A DNA stretch of 64,000 bases from Lachnospiraceae bacterium (GCA_022768465.1 JALELZ010000002.1:62001-126000), one strand, 5' to 3'; shown: positions 52,419 to 61,703, counted from the first letter of the stretch. Numbers and translations are program-made. Notes: generated by a model from the letters alone, not told the origin.

Positions 52419-53676
52419 GTCATTCGGTATCAGTGACAAGGTATATGAGCTTTGTGATGAGGCAGAGAAGCATATTGCAAAAAGATCCGAAGAAATTGAC
52501 AGAATATGTGAATATAACCAGCTTAAGGTTATAAAGGCAATGCAGGACAGCGGAGTTTCTGAGGCATGCATGCTTGAGACTACAGGCTATGGCTATAATG
52601 ATATCGGAAGAGATAAGTTAGAGGAAGTATATGCCAAGATATTCAGAACAGAGGATGCACTTGTCAGAAGCCAGATCATCTGCGGTACACATGCGCTTAC
52701 AGTAGCATTATCAGGAAATCTTCGCCCGGGCGATGAAATATTTTCCCCAGTAGGACTTCCTTACGATACTATTCAGAAGGTAATCGGAATAAGTGATACA
52801 AGAGGCTCACTTAAGGAGTACGGCATCAGCTTTAACTATGTAGATATTCTTCCGGACGGAAGCTTTGATTATGACGGTATCAGAGCTGCGTTAAATGAAA
52901 GAACAAAGCTTATAGAGATTCAGCGAAGCAGAGGTTATTCTGACAGACGTACATTCTCTGTGAAAGAGATAGGTGAGCTTATCAGCTTTATAAAGGGAAT
53001 AAAACCGGATGTTATCGTTATGGTAGATAACTGCTACGGAGAATATACTGAGTTTACAGAGCCTTCTGAGGTAGGCGCAGATATGGTAGTGGGCTCACTC
53101 ATCAAGAACCCGGGCGGCGGAATTGCTCCTGTAGGAGGCTATATTGCCGGAACAAGTGAGTGTGTTGCAAATGCAGCCGCGAGATTGTCAGGTCCGGGAC
53201 TCGAAAAAGAATTAGGACCTTCTCTTGGAAACAACAGACTTTTTTATCAGGGAACCTTCCTTGCACCTAATGTTACAAAAAATGCAATGAAGGCAGCAAT
53301 ATTTGCAGCTGCAATCTATGAGAAGCTTGGTTTTGAAGTATCACCTCATCCTGATGATGTAAGACATGATATTATACAGGCAATTACATTAGGAGATGCG
53401 GATAAGGTCATCTCATTCTGTAAGGGAATTCAGGCTGCATCAGCTGTAGATGCATTTGTAAGACCTGAGCCATCACCTATGCCGGGTTATGACAGCGATA
53501 TTATAATGGCAGACGGATGCTTTATCTCAGGCTCATCAATCGAGCTTTCTGCAGACGGCCCGTTAAGAGAGCCTTATACTGTATTCTATCAGGGCGGACT
53601 CACATATGAGCACGGAAAACTCGGTATTCTAAAGAGCGTTCAGTCCATGGTTGACGACGGACTTATTGAGCTCTGA
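52396..53676 (+). CDS. Methionine gamma-lyase-like PLP enzyme (aluminium-resistance family, COG4100)
   Basis: A 426-aa cystathionine-beta-lyase-related protein often annotated methionine gamma-lyase or aluminium resistance protein. Motifs: TTGYGYNDIGRDKLEEVYAK, SQIICGTHALTVAL, VDNCYGEYTE, and the PLP-lysine region GSLIKNPGGGIAP. The reaction has not been settled for most members. The ATG at 52396 has AAGGAG nine bases upstream and lies 23 bases inside miaA; the upstream in-frame TTG is less likely. The miaA linkage is common in Firmicutes. Confidence 0.87.
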   Translation: MKSENIYKSFGISDKVYELCDEAEKHIAKRSEEIDRICEYNQLKVIKAMQDSGVSEACMLETTGYGYNDIGRDKLEEVYAKIFRTEDALVRSQIICGTHALTVALSGNLRPGDEIFSPVGLPYDTIQKVIGISDTRGSLKEYGISFNYVDILPDGSFDYDGIRAALNERTKLIEIQRSRGYSDRRTFSVKEIGELISFIKGIKPDVIVMVDNCYGEYTEFTEPSEVGADMVVGSLIKNPGGGIAPVGGYIAGTSECVANAAARLSGPGLEKELGPSLGNNRLFYQGTFLAPNVTKNAMKAAIFAAAIYEKLGFEVSPHPDDVRHDIIQAITLGDADKVISFCKGIQAASAVDAFVRPEPSPMPGYDSDIIMADGCFISGSSIELSADGPLREPYTVFYQGGLTYEHGKLGILKSVQSMVDDGLIEL

Positions 53677-53686
53677 TAAGCTTCGT

Positions 53687-53718
53687 TAAATTGCATAGGA
53701 CACAAGTCTTACAATTTA
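53687..53718 (+). other. AT-rich inverted repeat after the PLP-enzyme gene
   Basis: TAAATTG (53687-53693) pairs with CAATTTA (53712-53718), with an inner GGAC/GTCT helix. There is no T-run, so it is not a convincing intrinsic terminator. Confidence 0.3.
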
Positions 53719-53793
53719 GTGAAAATTGATGTACTCATTTTGTATTTTCACATTTTTGTGTTAGTATTACAAAGAGTTTTCCCGGTATTTGGA

Positions 53794-53799
53794 TATAAT
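53794..53799 (+). promoter_or_regulatory. Possible -10 box at the radC start
   Basis: TATAAT ends two bases before the radC ATG. A start seven bases downstream would lie inside the codons, so it is either chance or points to an unusual transcript end. No good -35 is present (AAAGAG at 17-base spacing). Confidence 0.25.
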
Positions 53800-53801
53800 T
53801 T

Positions 53802-54572
53802 ATGAATACCGGACATGAAAAAGAAGAGAAATTCGAAGAGCTTCGACCGTACGAAAAATTTGAAAAATACGGTGCAGAAGCGTTGACTGATTCCGAGCTT
53901 TTAGCTGTAGTAATTAAATCAGGCTGTAAGGGAAAGTCCGCGGTAGAGCTTGCGGCAGAAATCTTATATCCTCATTTTGATGATACAGACAGCTCTGATT
54001 TAAAGCACATCAAATACACAGACAACAGGGTGCATGATGCTTATAAGTGCAATGCTCCCTGCGGTCTTGTCAGGCTCATGAATCTTTCAGAGGATGATGT
54101 GCGCAGCATGAAGGGCATAGGACGGGTAAAGCTTATCCAGCTTTGCTGTATAGCCGAGCTTTCTAAGAGGATAGCAAAGGAGCAGGCTGTATGCCGGCTC
54201 AATATTACATCCCCGGACAGCGTGGCGGATTATTATATGGAAATGCTCAGACACAAGTCAGAAGAGGAAGTCCATGTAATGCTTTTAAATTCCAGAAACA
54301 ACATCATAAAAAGTGTCATGATATCTATGGGTACGGCAACTTATTCAGCCGTATCACCGCGCGAAATATTTATGGCAGCACTTAAATACAAGGCCTCGGG
54401 GGTTATAGTGGTTCACAATCATCCGAGTGGAGATCCGGAGCCAAGCTCCGATGACATTGTACTTTCGGAAAAGCTTAAGGAGCTTGGCACTATGATGTCT
54501 ATACCTATGCGTGATTTTCTCATAATAGGAGATAATAGATACACAAGCTTTCTTGAGAGAGGTTTGTTCTAA
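53802..54572 (+). CDS. radC: RadC/JAB-domain protein
   Basis: A 256-aa RadC-family protein. The N-terminal helix-hairpin-helix region (EDDVRSMKGIGRVKLIQL) is preceded by an unusual segment of about 25 residues (DDTDSSDLKHIKYTDNRVHD). The C-terminal JAMM metal motif VVHNHPSGDPEPSSDD is intact. Biochemical role is unsettled despite the name. The ATG at 53802 lacks a ribosome binding site, and no better in-frame start is visible. mreC follows after six bases; mreB, usually between them, is absent. Confidence 0.88.
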   Translation: MNTGHEKEEKFEELRPYEKFEKYGAEALTDSELLAVVIKSGCKGKSAVELAAEILYPHFDDTDSSDLKHIKYTDNRVHDAYKCNAPCGLVRLMNLSEDDVRSMKGIGRVKLIQLCCIAELSKRIAKEQAVCRLNITSPDSVADYYMEMLRHKSEEEVHVMLLNSRNNIIKSVMISMGTATYSAVSPREIFMAALKYKASGVIVVHNHPSGDPEPSSDDIVLSEKLKELGTMMSIPMRDFLIIGDNRYTSFLERGLF

Positions 54573-54578
54573 GGTCAA

Positions 54579-55544
54579 ATGAATAACAGATTCTCAAAAA
54601 ATATTCTTATAGTCGTTTCAATACTCTGCGCATTTCTGATAATCATCAGTTATATGCAGAGCTCTTTGCTTGACCCGGTTAGACATTATGCCGGATATAT
54701 ACTTACACCGATCCAGAGCGGAATAAGTACATTCGGAAATGCTGTTGCCGGAGACATTGAAGAAAACAGGCATTTGCACAATGTTTATAAGGAAAATGAG
54801 CAGCTTACCGAAAGAATAAGCGTGCTTACAGAGGAAAATAATCGTCTGAGATCGGAAACACAGGAGCTTCAAAGACTTCGCGAGCTTTATAAGCTCGATC
54901 AGACATATATGCAGTATCCAAAGGTAGCTGCAAGAGTCATAGCCAGAGATTCACAGAAATGGTTCAGAGTATTCAGACTTGATAAGGGTCTTGCGGACGG
55001 GATCCAGAAGGATATGAATGTTATATGCTCAGGCGGTCTTGTGGGAATAGTCACAGAGGTTGGAGCAAATTACTGTACAGTTCGTTCAATAATAGATGAT
55101 GAATCCAATGTTTATTCAGAATCACAGTACAGCGGAGACACCTGTCTTGTTAAGGGCAATATCACTTCATATGAGCAGGGAACTCTGGATATTACAAATA
55201 TAAGCAAGGATGCTGTTTTTAATGACGGAGATGCGGTCGTTACTTCTTCTTTAAGCACCAAATTTCTGCCGGGCATTCTTATAGGCTATGCTTCGGATAT
55301 AAATATTGACAGTCAGCATCTTACAAAATCAGGAAAGCTTATTCCGGTTGCTGACTTTGAAAAAATAAAAGAAGTTCTTATCATTACTACAATTAAAACC
55401 GACTCAGGTCTTGTAGATACCGGAGTGGGAGAAGTCGGAGGGATAACTGAAACCGAAGAAGCAGAAGATATTCCTCAGGGAGAAAAAAATACTTCAGACG
55501 GCGAGCTTGATATCGACATTTCTTCTGAAGAAGAGGGTACATAA
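54579..55544 (+). CDS. mreC: Cell-shape protein MreC
   Basis: A 321-aa bitopic protein. One helix (about 8-26), a coiled coil (about 58-95, ENEQLTERISVLTEENNRLRSE) and a beta-rich extracytoplasmic domain (VAARVIARDSQKWFR, GGLVGIVTEVGANYCTVRSIIDD) are all typical. The last 45 residues are an acidic tail. MreC scaffolds the elongation complex with MreD, RodA and PBP2, encoded next. Confidence 0.93.
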   Translation: MNNRFSKNILIVVSILCAFLIIISYMQSSLLDPVRHYAGYILTPIQSGISTFGNAVAGDIEENRHLHNVYKENEQLTERISVLTEENNRLRSETQELQRLRELYKLDQTYMQYPKVAARVIARDSQKWFRVFRLDKGLADGIQKDMNVICSGGLVGIVTEVGANYCTVRSIIDDESNVYSESQYSGDTCLVKGNITSYEQGTLDITNISKDAVFNDGDAVVTSSLSTKFLPGILIGYASDINIDSQHLTKSGKLIPVADFEKIKEVLIITTIKTDSGLVDTGVGEVGGITETEEAEDIPQGEKNTSDGELDIDISSEEEGT

Positions 55545-55560
55545 AGGAAATATCTAAAAA

Positions 55561-56097
55561 GTGAGAATAGGCATAATAATTAAAAGAATAATCATTTACT
55601 TTCTTTTGATACTGGCTGCTTTTTTGATGCAGACCTGTGTGTTCCCTATACTCGGTTTTCTTTCGGCAATACCGAATCTCATTCTTATAATCACGTTTTC
55701 TTACGGCTATATATATGGAACCATGACAGGCATGATCTGCGGATTTTTTGCAGGTCTGCTTATGGATCTGTTTTATCCTGAGGCATTTGGATTATTTATA
55801 TTATTTTACAGCTATTTGGGATTTTTCAGCGGACTGTTTTCAAAGCAGCTGAAAAACGATTCTCTGATTTTTCCGCTCATACTTTGCACTGTTAACGAGC
55901 TTGTGTATAACGGTGCACTGCTGTGCTACAGATTTATAGCTGTAGGAAGAATGAATATCATTTATTCAATATTTAAGGTTATCATTCCGGAGCTCTTTTT
56001 TACGCTTATCATAACGATTATCGCGTACAGAATACTGCTCAATACCAACAGAAAACTTGATAAGATCGATAATATAAGAGGAAAAAACGTTGCGTGA
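55561..56097 (+). CDS. mreD: Cell-shape protein MreD
   Basis: A 178-aa protein with five to six membrane helices and the family stretch IPNLILIITFSYGYIYG. The frame begins with a GTG at 55561; AAGGA lies about 12 bases upstream, a little far. It overlaps the PBP2 start by eight bases. Confidence 0.88.
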   Translation: MRIGIIIKRIIIYFLLILAAFLMQTCVFPILGFLSAIPNLILIITFSYGYIYGTMTGMICGFFAGLLMDLFYPEAFGLFILFYSYLGFFSGLFSKQLKNDSLIFPLILCTVNELVYNGALLCYRFIAVGRMNIIYSIFKVIIPELFFTLIITIIAYRILLNTNRKLDKIDNIRGKNVA

Positions 56098-59017
56098 TAA
56101 GCTTGTAAATATATTTGAATTTCTAAAAGAACGACTTGAGCATCCTATCAGAGTAAGGATCATATTTGTTGCTGTTTTATTTGCAGTCCTTTTCGGGATC
56201 ATTTTAAACAGATTATATGTTCTTCAAGTCGTTAACGGCGGAGAGTATTCTGCTGAATTTATTGATAAGATAGAAAGAACGGTAAAAATTAAGGGAACAA
56301 GAGGAAATATTTATGATGTTAACGGAAATCTCCTCGCTTATAACCGTCTTTCTTATAATGTTGTAATTGCAGATGACGGTTCATATTCTGATTATAATGA
56401 CCGAAATCTCATGCTTTATAAGCTTGCCGGCATATTGGAAAAGCATAATGCTGCTATCAGCTCTAAGTTTGAGATGGATATGAATGACTCGGGTGAGCTT
56501 TATTTTACCTGCACCGGCAATGCGGCCAAGCGACGTTTTCTTGCAAATGTTTATAACTGCAAGACATCAGACCTTGATAAGAAAAACAAGGACGGTGAGA
56601 TAAAATATCCGTCAGACGTTTCAGCCAGAGACATTTTCAATAAAAAGATATCCGACTATGCTTTTAATTCTATAAAGGCAGCTGACGGAACACCTGTGCT
56701 TCCTTCGGACATAACATTGCTTGATATGATCAAAATTCTGTATACTATGAGGCAGACTGCATTTCAGAGATATGAAACCAGCACTATATCAACAGATATA
56801 GGAGAGGAATGTATGGCAGAGCTCCTTGAGAATCAGGGAGATCTTAAGGGAATGAATGTAGAAGAGTCATATATAAGACGTTACAATAATGCAAAGTATT
56901 TTTCTCACATTATAGGATATACAGGTGCAATACAGGATGATACTACTTTAAAGGAGCTTCAGAAAACAAATCCTGACTATGATATTACAGATCTTGTAGG
57001 TGCTACAGGCATTGAAAAGACTATGGAGCAGGAATTAAGAGGCATAAAGGGTGAACGTCAGATATATGTTGACAGCTACGGTCAGGTACTTCAGACCATA
57101 AGCGAGACGCAGCCGTCAGCAGGAAATGATATTTATCTTTCAATTGATCAGAATCTGCAAATAGGTGTTTATCATCTTTTGGAGCAGCAGCTTGCAGGTA
57201 TAATAGCTAACAAAATTGTCAATATTCCGGCTGCCGATATCAAGACAGCTGCAAGAGCTTCAGATATAGTCATATCTGTAGATACTGCCTTTTATCAGTT
57301 TATAAACAACAACATACTTGATACAGCAAGCTTTTTTGATACGGAAAGCAGGGGCGCTGCAGAGGCACAGATTGCAGCAGCCTTTACCAGACATAAAAAG
57401 GAAGTTCTTGCAGAGCTTGAAAAACAGCTGCAGAGTCAGAACGCGGCTCCTCTTTCAGAGCTTTCAAAAGAATATGTTGCTTATATGGCATATATATTCG
57501 AGTCACTTTCACAGGCTGACACAAATATTGTCGACATCTCAAGGATAGATAATTACTCTGAAAGCTATCTTGCATGGAAGAATGACAGCATAAGTCTGCG
57601 CAGCTATCTCTATTCAGGCATTTCCGAAGGCTGGGTAAATATTAACGTATTGGGCGAAATGAACGGAGCTCAGTACCAGGACGCCGATGTTATTTACGGA
57701 AACATTTGCGATTATATTTTAAAGCAGCTTCAGGATGATGCTGACTTTGATAAGCTAATTTATAAATACATGCTGTTTGATAAAAACGGTCTCTCAGGAA
57801 GACTGCTTTGCATGGCGCTTTATGAGCAGGGCGTGCTTGAATTCAATGAGGAAAGATACAATGCACTTTCTGCAGGAGACGAAGATTATGCATACAGCTT
57901 CCTTATTGACAGAATAAAGGCAATAGAGATAACACCGGCACAGATGGCGCTTGATCCGTGCATGGGTTCTGTAGTAATTACCGATGTTAACACGGGTGAT
58001 GTTAAAGCACTTGTCTCATATCCGGGATACGATAATAATCGAATAAATGATGTTAACTATTTCAGTGACTGCTTAAATGATCTTTCCCTGCCGCTGATTA
58101 ACTCAGCTACGCAGACCAACAAGGCTCCGGGTTCGACTCTTAAGCCACTTACTGCAATTGCTGTATTGGAGGAAAAGGCAATAGGTCTTACAGACACTGT
58201 TAACTGTACAGGTAAGTATACAGAGGTAACACCTAACATTAACTGTTGGATCGGTGCACCCGGACATCATGAGCTTACAGTATCAGGAGCTATTGAAAAT
58301 TCCTGTAACTTCAGCTTTGCCGACTACGGCCACAGATTGTCAATGATTACAGATGAGGCTACAGGTGAACAGGTTTATTCACCGTCTACCGGTATTGAAA
58401 AGATTCAGAAATACGAAAGCTTGTTCGGTCTTGATCGTCTGAGCGGCATTCAGATAGATGAGAAGGAGCCGCATATGTCAGACTCTGACCCTGAAAGATC
58501 TGCCTTTGGACAGGGTACAAACTCATTTAATAATGTTCAGCTCGCAAGATACACTACAGCACTTGCCAATAACGGTAAGCTTTTCGACCTTACTCTGCTG
58601 AAAAAAGAGACTGATTGCAACGGCAATCTTATTCAGGAATTCCCGGCTGAGGTCATCGATAATATCGAGCTGTCACAGAGTACCTGGGATGCTGTACATG
58701 AGGGAACGAGAAGCGTTATAACAACAGGTGTTGCAAAGGGTGTTTTTCAGGATTGGGATACTGTGCAGATAGCCGGAAAAACAGGTACTGCCGAAGAGGT
58801 TAAGACACGAGGTAACCATGGTGAATTTATTTCTTACGCACCATATGATGATCCTGAGGTTGCAGTTACCGTAGTCATGCCGTTTTCATATTCATCAGGA
58901 AACTCTGCAAGACTTGCAAGACGAGTTTATGATTATTATTACGGTGCCGTGGATCTTCCAAGCATTATTAATGACGATGCGAGGGGAATACAGATTACAA
59001 ACGTTGTGGACGGCTGA
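56090..59017 (+). CDS. mrdA: Penicillin-binding protein 2 (elongation transpeptidase)
   Basis: A 975-aa class B PBP that cross-links peptidoglycan during elongation. One N-terminal helix (about 22-45), a pedestal domain, and the transpeptidase with SxxK at about S681 in APGSTLKP, SxN in ENSCNFSF and KTGT at about K896 in AGKTGTAEE. E. coli PBP2 is 633 aa. Much of the excess is a region of about 230 residues (about 370-615, Gln/Ala-rich helices) between DQNLQIGVYHLLE and the catalytic domain. The TTG start has AGAGG upstream. MreC, MreD and RodA are encoded alongside. Confidence 0.93.
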   Translation: MRDKLVNIFEFLKERLEHPIRVRIIFVAVLFAVLFGIILNRLYVLQVVNGGEYSAEFIDKIERTVKIKGTRGNIYDVNGNLLAYNRLSYNVVIADDGSYSDYNDRNLMLYKLAGILEKHNAAISSKFEMDMNDSGELYFTCTGNAAKRRFLANVYNCKTSDLDKKNKDGEIKYPSDVSARDIFNKKISDYAFNSIKAADGTPVLPSDITLLDMIKILYTMRQTAFQRYETSTISTDIGEECMAELLENQGDLKGMNVEESYIRRYNNAKYFSHIIGYTGAIQDDTTLKELQKTNPDYDITDLVGATGIEKTMEQELRGIKGERQIYVDSYGQVLQTISETQPSAGNDIYLSIDQNLQIGVYHLLEQQLAGIIANKIVNIPAADIKTAARASDIVISVDTAFYQFINNNILDTASFFDTESRGAAEAQIAAAFTRHKKEVLAELEKQLQSQNAAPLSELSKEYVAYMAYIFESLSQADTNIVDISRIDNYSESYLAWKNDSISLRSYLYSGISEGWVNINVLGEMNGAQYQDADVIYGNICDYILKQLQDDADFDKLIYKYMLFDKNGLSGRLLCMALYEQGVLEFNEERYNALSAGDEDYAYSFLIDRIKAIEITPAQMALDPCMGSVVITDVNTGDVKALVSYPGYDNNRINDVNYFSDCLNDLSLPLINSATQTNKAPGSTLKPLTAIAVLEEKAIGLTDTVNCTGKYTEVTPNINCWIGAPGHHELTVSGAIENSCNFSFADYGHRLSMITDEATGEQVYSPSTGIEKIQKYESLFGLDRLSGIQIDEKEPHMSDSDPERSAFGQGTNSFNNVQLARYTTALANNGKLFDLTLLKKETDCNGNLIQEFPAEVIDNIELSQSTWDAVHEGTRSVITTGVAKGVFQDWDTVQIAGKTGTAEEVKTRGNHGEFISYAPYDDPEVAVTVVMPFSYSSGNSARLARRVYDYYYGAVDLPSIINDDARGIQITNVVDG

Positions 59018-59056
59018 TGAAACGTGACATTTTATACATGAAAGAGTATACTTAAC

Positions 59057-60178
59057 ATGGTTGGTAAATATAGTTTAAAAGCGCATAATCTGATGCTTAT
59101 AGTGCTTGTTGCGGTGCTTAATATCATTGGAATTTTGATATTAAGATCAGCCTCAAACAACGACGCAGGTATCATCACGAGGCAGATGATCGGTTCGCTT
59201 ACAGGCTTTGCAATATGCCTTGTAATATCATTTATTGACTACAATAAGCTGTTTAAATATGCAAACTACATATATATCGGCACATTGATCCTTCTGCTCT
59301 TGGTTCTGCTTTTAGGAGCGGTGCATAAGGGAGCCGGTCGTTGGATAGTACTTCCTGTCATAGGACAGATACAGCCTGCCGAATTCTCAAAATTCGGGCT
59401 TATAATATTTTTTGCAGCGTATTTTGAAAGAAATAAGAACAATCTTAATGAACCGAAGTTCTTAGCTTTAACTGCAGTGCTTATAGGCGTTCCGCTGCTT
59501 TTGATATTTGCAGAGCCAAACCTAAGTACGACTATAATAATAGCAGTCATTTTCACGATCATGCTTTGTGCATCAGGATTAAGCGTAAAGCTTATAGCTT
59601 TATTTTCTTTTATAGCAGGATTTTTATGCTGGTTTGTGATATTCTTATTTACAACGGATCACTATCATTTGATCCCTTTTATCAAAGAATATCAGAAGAA
59701 CAGAATACTTGGCTTTCTTTATCCTAAGGAGTACTCCGATACCTTCTTTCAGCAGAGCAATTCTATTATGGCCATAGGCTCGGGAGGATTTTTCGGCAAA
59801 GGCCTCAATAATACGGATATCAGCTCTGTAAAGGCAGGAAACTTTCTTATAGAGGAGGATACGGACTTCATTTTTGCAATAATCGGAGAAGAGCTCGGAT
59901 TCAGAGGCTGTCTTGGTATTCTTTTGTTGTACTTTGCAATAATTTTAGTTATTCTATGGATAGCCGGACGTTCTAAAAATGTTGCCGGAGCAGCCATATG
60001 CGTAGGTGTTGCGGTTTGGATCGGCTTCCAGACATTTACAAATATTGCAGTAGCAACTGCTATTTTCCCGAATACGGGGGTAACACTTCCGTTTATAAGC
60101 AGAGGTGCTTCATCACTGCTTTCGCTTTACATGGCGATAGGCTTGGTTTTAAATGTTGGTTTTCAAAGTAAAGAATAG
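59057..60178 (+). CDS. rodA: Peptidoglycan glycosyltransferase RodA
   Basis: A 373-aa SEDS polymerase with about ten membrane helices. Signatures are GAGRWIVLPVIGQIQPAEFSKFG, AEPNLSTT, the FIFAIIGEELGF loop and the C-terminal GVTLPFISRGASSLLSLY. Its place after mreCD and PBP2 makes it RodA rather than FtsW. It polymerises glycan strands with PBP2. Confidence 0.94.
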   Translation: MVGKYSLKAHNLMLIVLVAVLNIIGILILRSASNNDAGIITRQMIGSLTGFAICLVISFIDYNKLFKYANYIYIGTLILLLLVLLLGAVHKGAGRWIVLPVIGQIQPAEFSKFGLIIFFAAYFERNKNNLNEPKFLALTAVLIGVPLLLIFAEPNLSTTIIIAVIFTIMLCASGLSVKLIALFSFIAGFLCWFVIFLFTTDHYHLIPFIKEYQKNRILGFLYPKEYSDTFFQQSNSIMAIGSGGFFGKGLNNTDISSVKAGNFLIEEDTDFIFAIIGEELGFRGCLGILLLYFAIILVILWIAGRSKNVAGAAICVGVAVWIGFQTFTNIAVATAIFPNTGVTLPFISRGASSLLSLYMAIGLVLNVGFQSKE

Positions 60179-60196
60179 AGAAACGAGGTCAAAGAT

Positions 60197-60586
60197 ATGA
60201 ATGTCGGTTTAATAGCTCATAATTCAAAAAAGAAGCTTATGCAGGATCTTTGCATAGCATATAAGAGCATTTTGGCAAGAAACCAACTCTATGCGACGTC
60301 AACGACAGGAAGACTTGTTGAGGATGTTACAAATCTTCATATCCACAAGTTTCTCCCGGGTGATCTTGGCGGAACACAGCAGATGGCAGCTCAGATATCC
60401 AATAATGAAATGGATATCGTTATATTCCTGCGTGATCCTGATCATAATTCAAGTCACGAGCCTAATGTTAATGACATAGTTAAGCTTTGCGATCTTTATA
60501 ATATTCCGATTGCAACCAATCTTGCTACAGCTGAGCTTCTTATACTTGCGCTTGGAAACGGAGAGCTTGAGTGGCGTGAATCATAA
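60197..60586 (+). CDS. mgsA: Methylglyoxal-synthase-like protein with altered active site
   Basis: A 129-aa MGS-domain protein in the position where Clostridia carry mgsA (after rodA). The fold markers are present: GLIAH, YATSTTG (phosphate-binding Thr loop), LGGTQQ, FLRDP and IPIATNLATAE. Compared with E. coli and B. subtilis MgsA, three acidic positions are changed: N9 for Asp20, T60 for the catalytic base Asp71, and N90 for Asp101. D80 (Asp91) and H87 (His98) are kept. It therefore may bind a phosphate ligand without making methylglyoxal. GAGGT precedes the ATG; the next gene starts within its end. Confidence 0.85.
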   Translation: MNVGLIAHNSKKKLMQDLCIAYKSILARNQLYATSTTGRLVEDVTNLHIHKFLPGDLGGTQQMAAQISNNEMDIVIFLRDPDHNSSHEPNVNDIVKLCDLYNIPIATNLATAELLILALGNGELEWRES

Positions 60587-61559
60587 ATCAATTACTACAA
60601 CAACATTGGCGGCAGCATGTTTGACCATGCTGCTGCTTTCGGGCTGTACAAAAAGCTTTGATGATCCTTATACATTCCCGGAAAATGGGCTGGATGAGCT
60701 TGTTCAAAACGACTCGGCATTGAAGCTTTCAGGATTCGCCTCCGAGCTATGTGTTCCTAAGGAAGATGCAGATCTTAACACTGACGGAGTAAATGCCGCA
60801 GCTTTCGGTCTGTTCTCACTTGATGATAAAGAAGTGCTTTCTCAGCACAATATATACACGAAGGTATATCCGGCGTCGACAACCAAGATCCTTACATGTC
60901 TCATTGCACTTGAAAGAGGTGACCTTGACGCAGAAGTTACAGTACCGGAGTCATCAAGAATAACAGTAAGCGGATCATCCATGGCTGACCTTGAACCAGG
61001 AGATACACTCACATTAAGAGAGCTTCTTTACGGCCTTATGGTACCGAGCGGAAATGATGCTGCTGAGGCAATTGCCGCATATATAAGCGGTGATTCCGGC
61101 AGTTTTGCCGAGCTTATGAACGCAACAGCTAAGAAACTGGGCGCTACACATTCACATTTTATGAATCCGCACGGTTTGCCTGATCCTGAGCATTATACGA
61201 CAGTTTATGACATGTACCTCATTTTTAAAGAGGCCATGAAGAATGAAGAATTCAGGAAAATCAGCAGTACGGTATCGTATACATGTACAGTTAATACTGC
61301 CGAGAATTCAAGAAATCCTCAGCGAGAGGTTACATGGACATCGGGAAACGGATTTTATAACCAAAAGTTTTCATTTGCAGACAATATGAATATTGTTGCA
61401 GGCAAGACAGGGCATACTTCTGCAGCAGGTTTCTGCCTCGTATTAGGTGAGAATGATGACAGCGGAAAGGAATATATATCCATTATTTTCAACTCACCTA
61501 TATATGAACAGCTTTACGCTTCAATGAAGAATCTTGCAGGAAAAAGCAGTATAAACTAA
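60576..61559 (+). CDS. D-alanyl-D-alanine carboxypeptidase lipoprotein (DacF/PBP5-like)
   Basis: A 327-aa serine peptidase that trims the terminal D-Ala of peptidoglycan stem peptides. Lipobox LLSGC (C24) suggests lipid anchoring rather than the usual C-terminal amphipathic helix. Active-site motifs are S101-x-x-K104 (PASTTK), S158-G-N160 and K277-T-G. I choose the GTG at 60576, preceded by GGAGAG and giving a proper lipoprotein signal; the longer frame from 60510 lies inside mgsA. It closes the elongation cluster. Confidence 0.9.
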   Translation: MNHKSITTTTLAAACLTMLLLSGCTKSFDDPYTFPENGLDELVQNDSALKLSGFASELCVPKEDADLNTDGVNAAAFGLFSLDDKEVLSQHNIYTKVYPASTTKILTCLIALERGDLDAEVTVPESSRITVSGSSMADLEPGDTLTLRELLYGLMVPSGNDAAEAIAAYISGDSGSFAELMNATAKKLGATHSHFMNPHGLPDPEHYTTVYDMYLIFKEAMKNEEFRKISSTVSYTCTVNTAENSRNPQREVTWTSGNGFYNQKFSFADNMNIVAGKTGHTSAAGFCLVLGENDDSGKEYISIIFNSPIYEQLYASMKNLAGKSSIN

Positions 61560-61577
61560 AGCTGTTCGGTTAGGTAA

Positions 61578-61620
61578 TATCAGTCATAATTAAACTGATA
61601 GAGTATTAGGATAATTTTTT
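61578..61620 (+). terminator. Weak terminator-like repeat after the carboxypeptidase gene
   Basis: TATCAGT (61578-61584) pairs with ACTGATA (61594-61600); a six-T run follows only 14 bases later (61615-61620). The pairing is AT-rich, so confidence is low. Confidence 0.35.
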
Positions 61621-61638
61621 ATATTACTCCATTTTTCC

Positions 61639-61667
61639 TTGATAAAGGTTTTCTGGTGTAATATAAT
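61639..61667 (+). promoter_or_regulatory. Promoter for the P-loop/HlyD pair
   Basis: TTGATA (61639-61644), 17-base spacer, consensus TATAAT (61662-61667). A strong AAGGAGG ribosome binding site follows before the ATG at 61704. Confidence 0.75.
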
Positions 61668-61703
61668 TAAATAAAAAGATGACCCTTTTTAAGGAGGTTT
61701 TGT

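Noticed and set aside
53687-53718. Intrinsic terminator after the PLP-enzyme gene
   Set aside because: The inverted repeat is AT-rich and has no T-run, so it is listed only as an inverted repeat.
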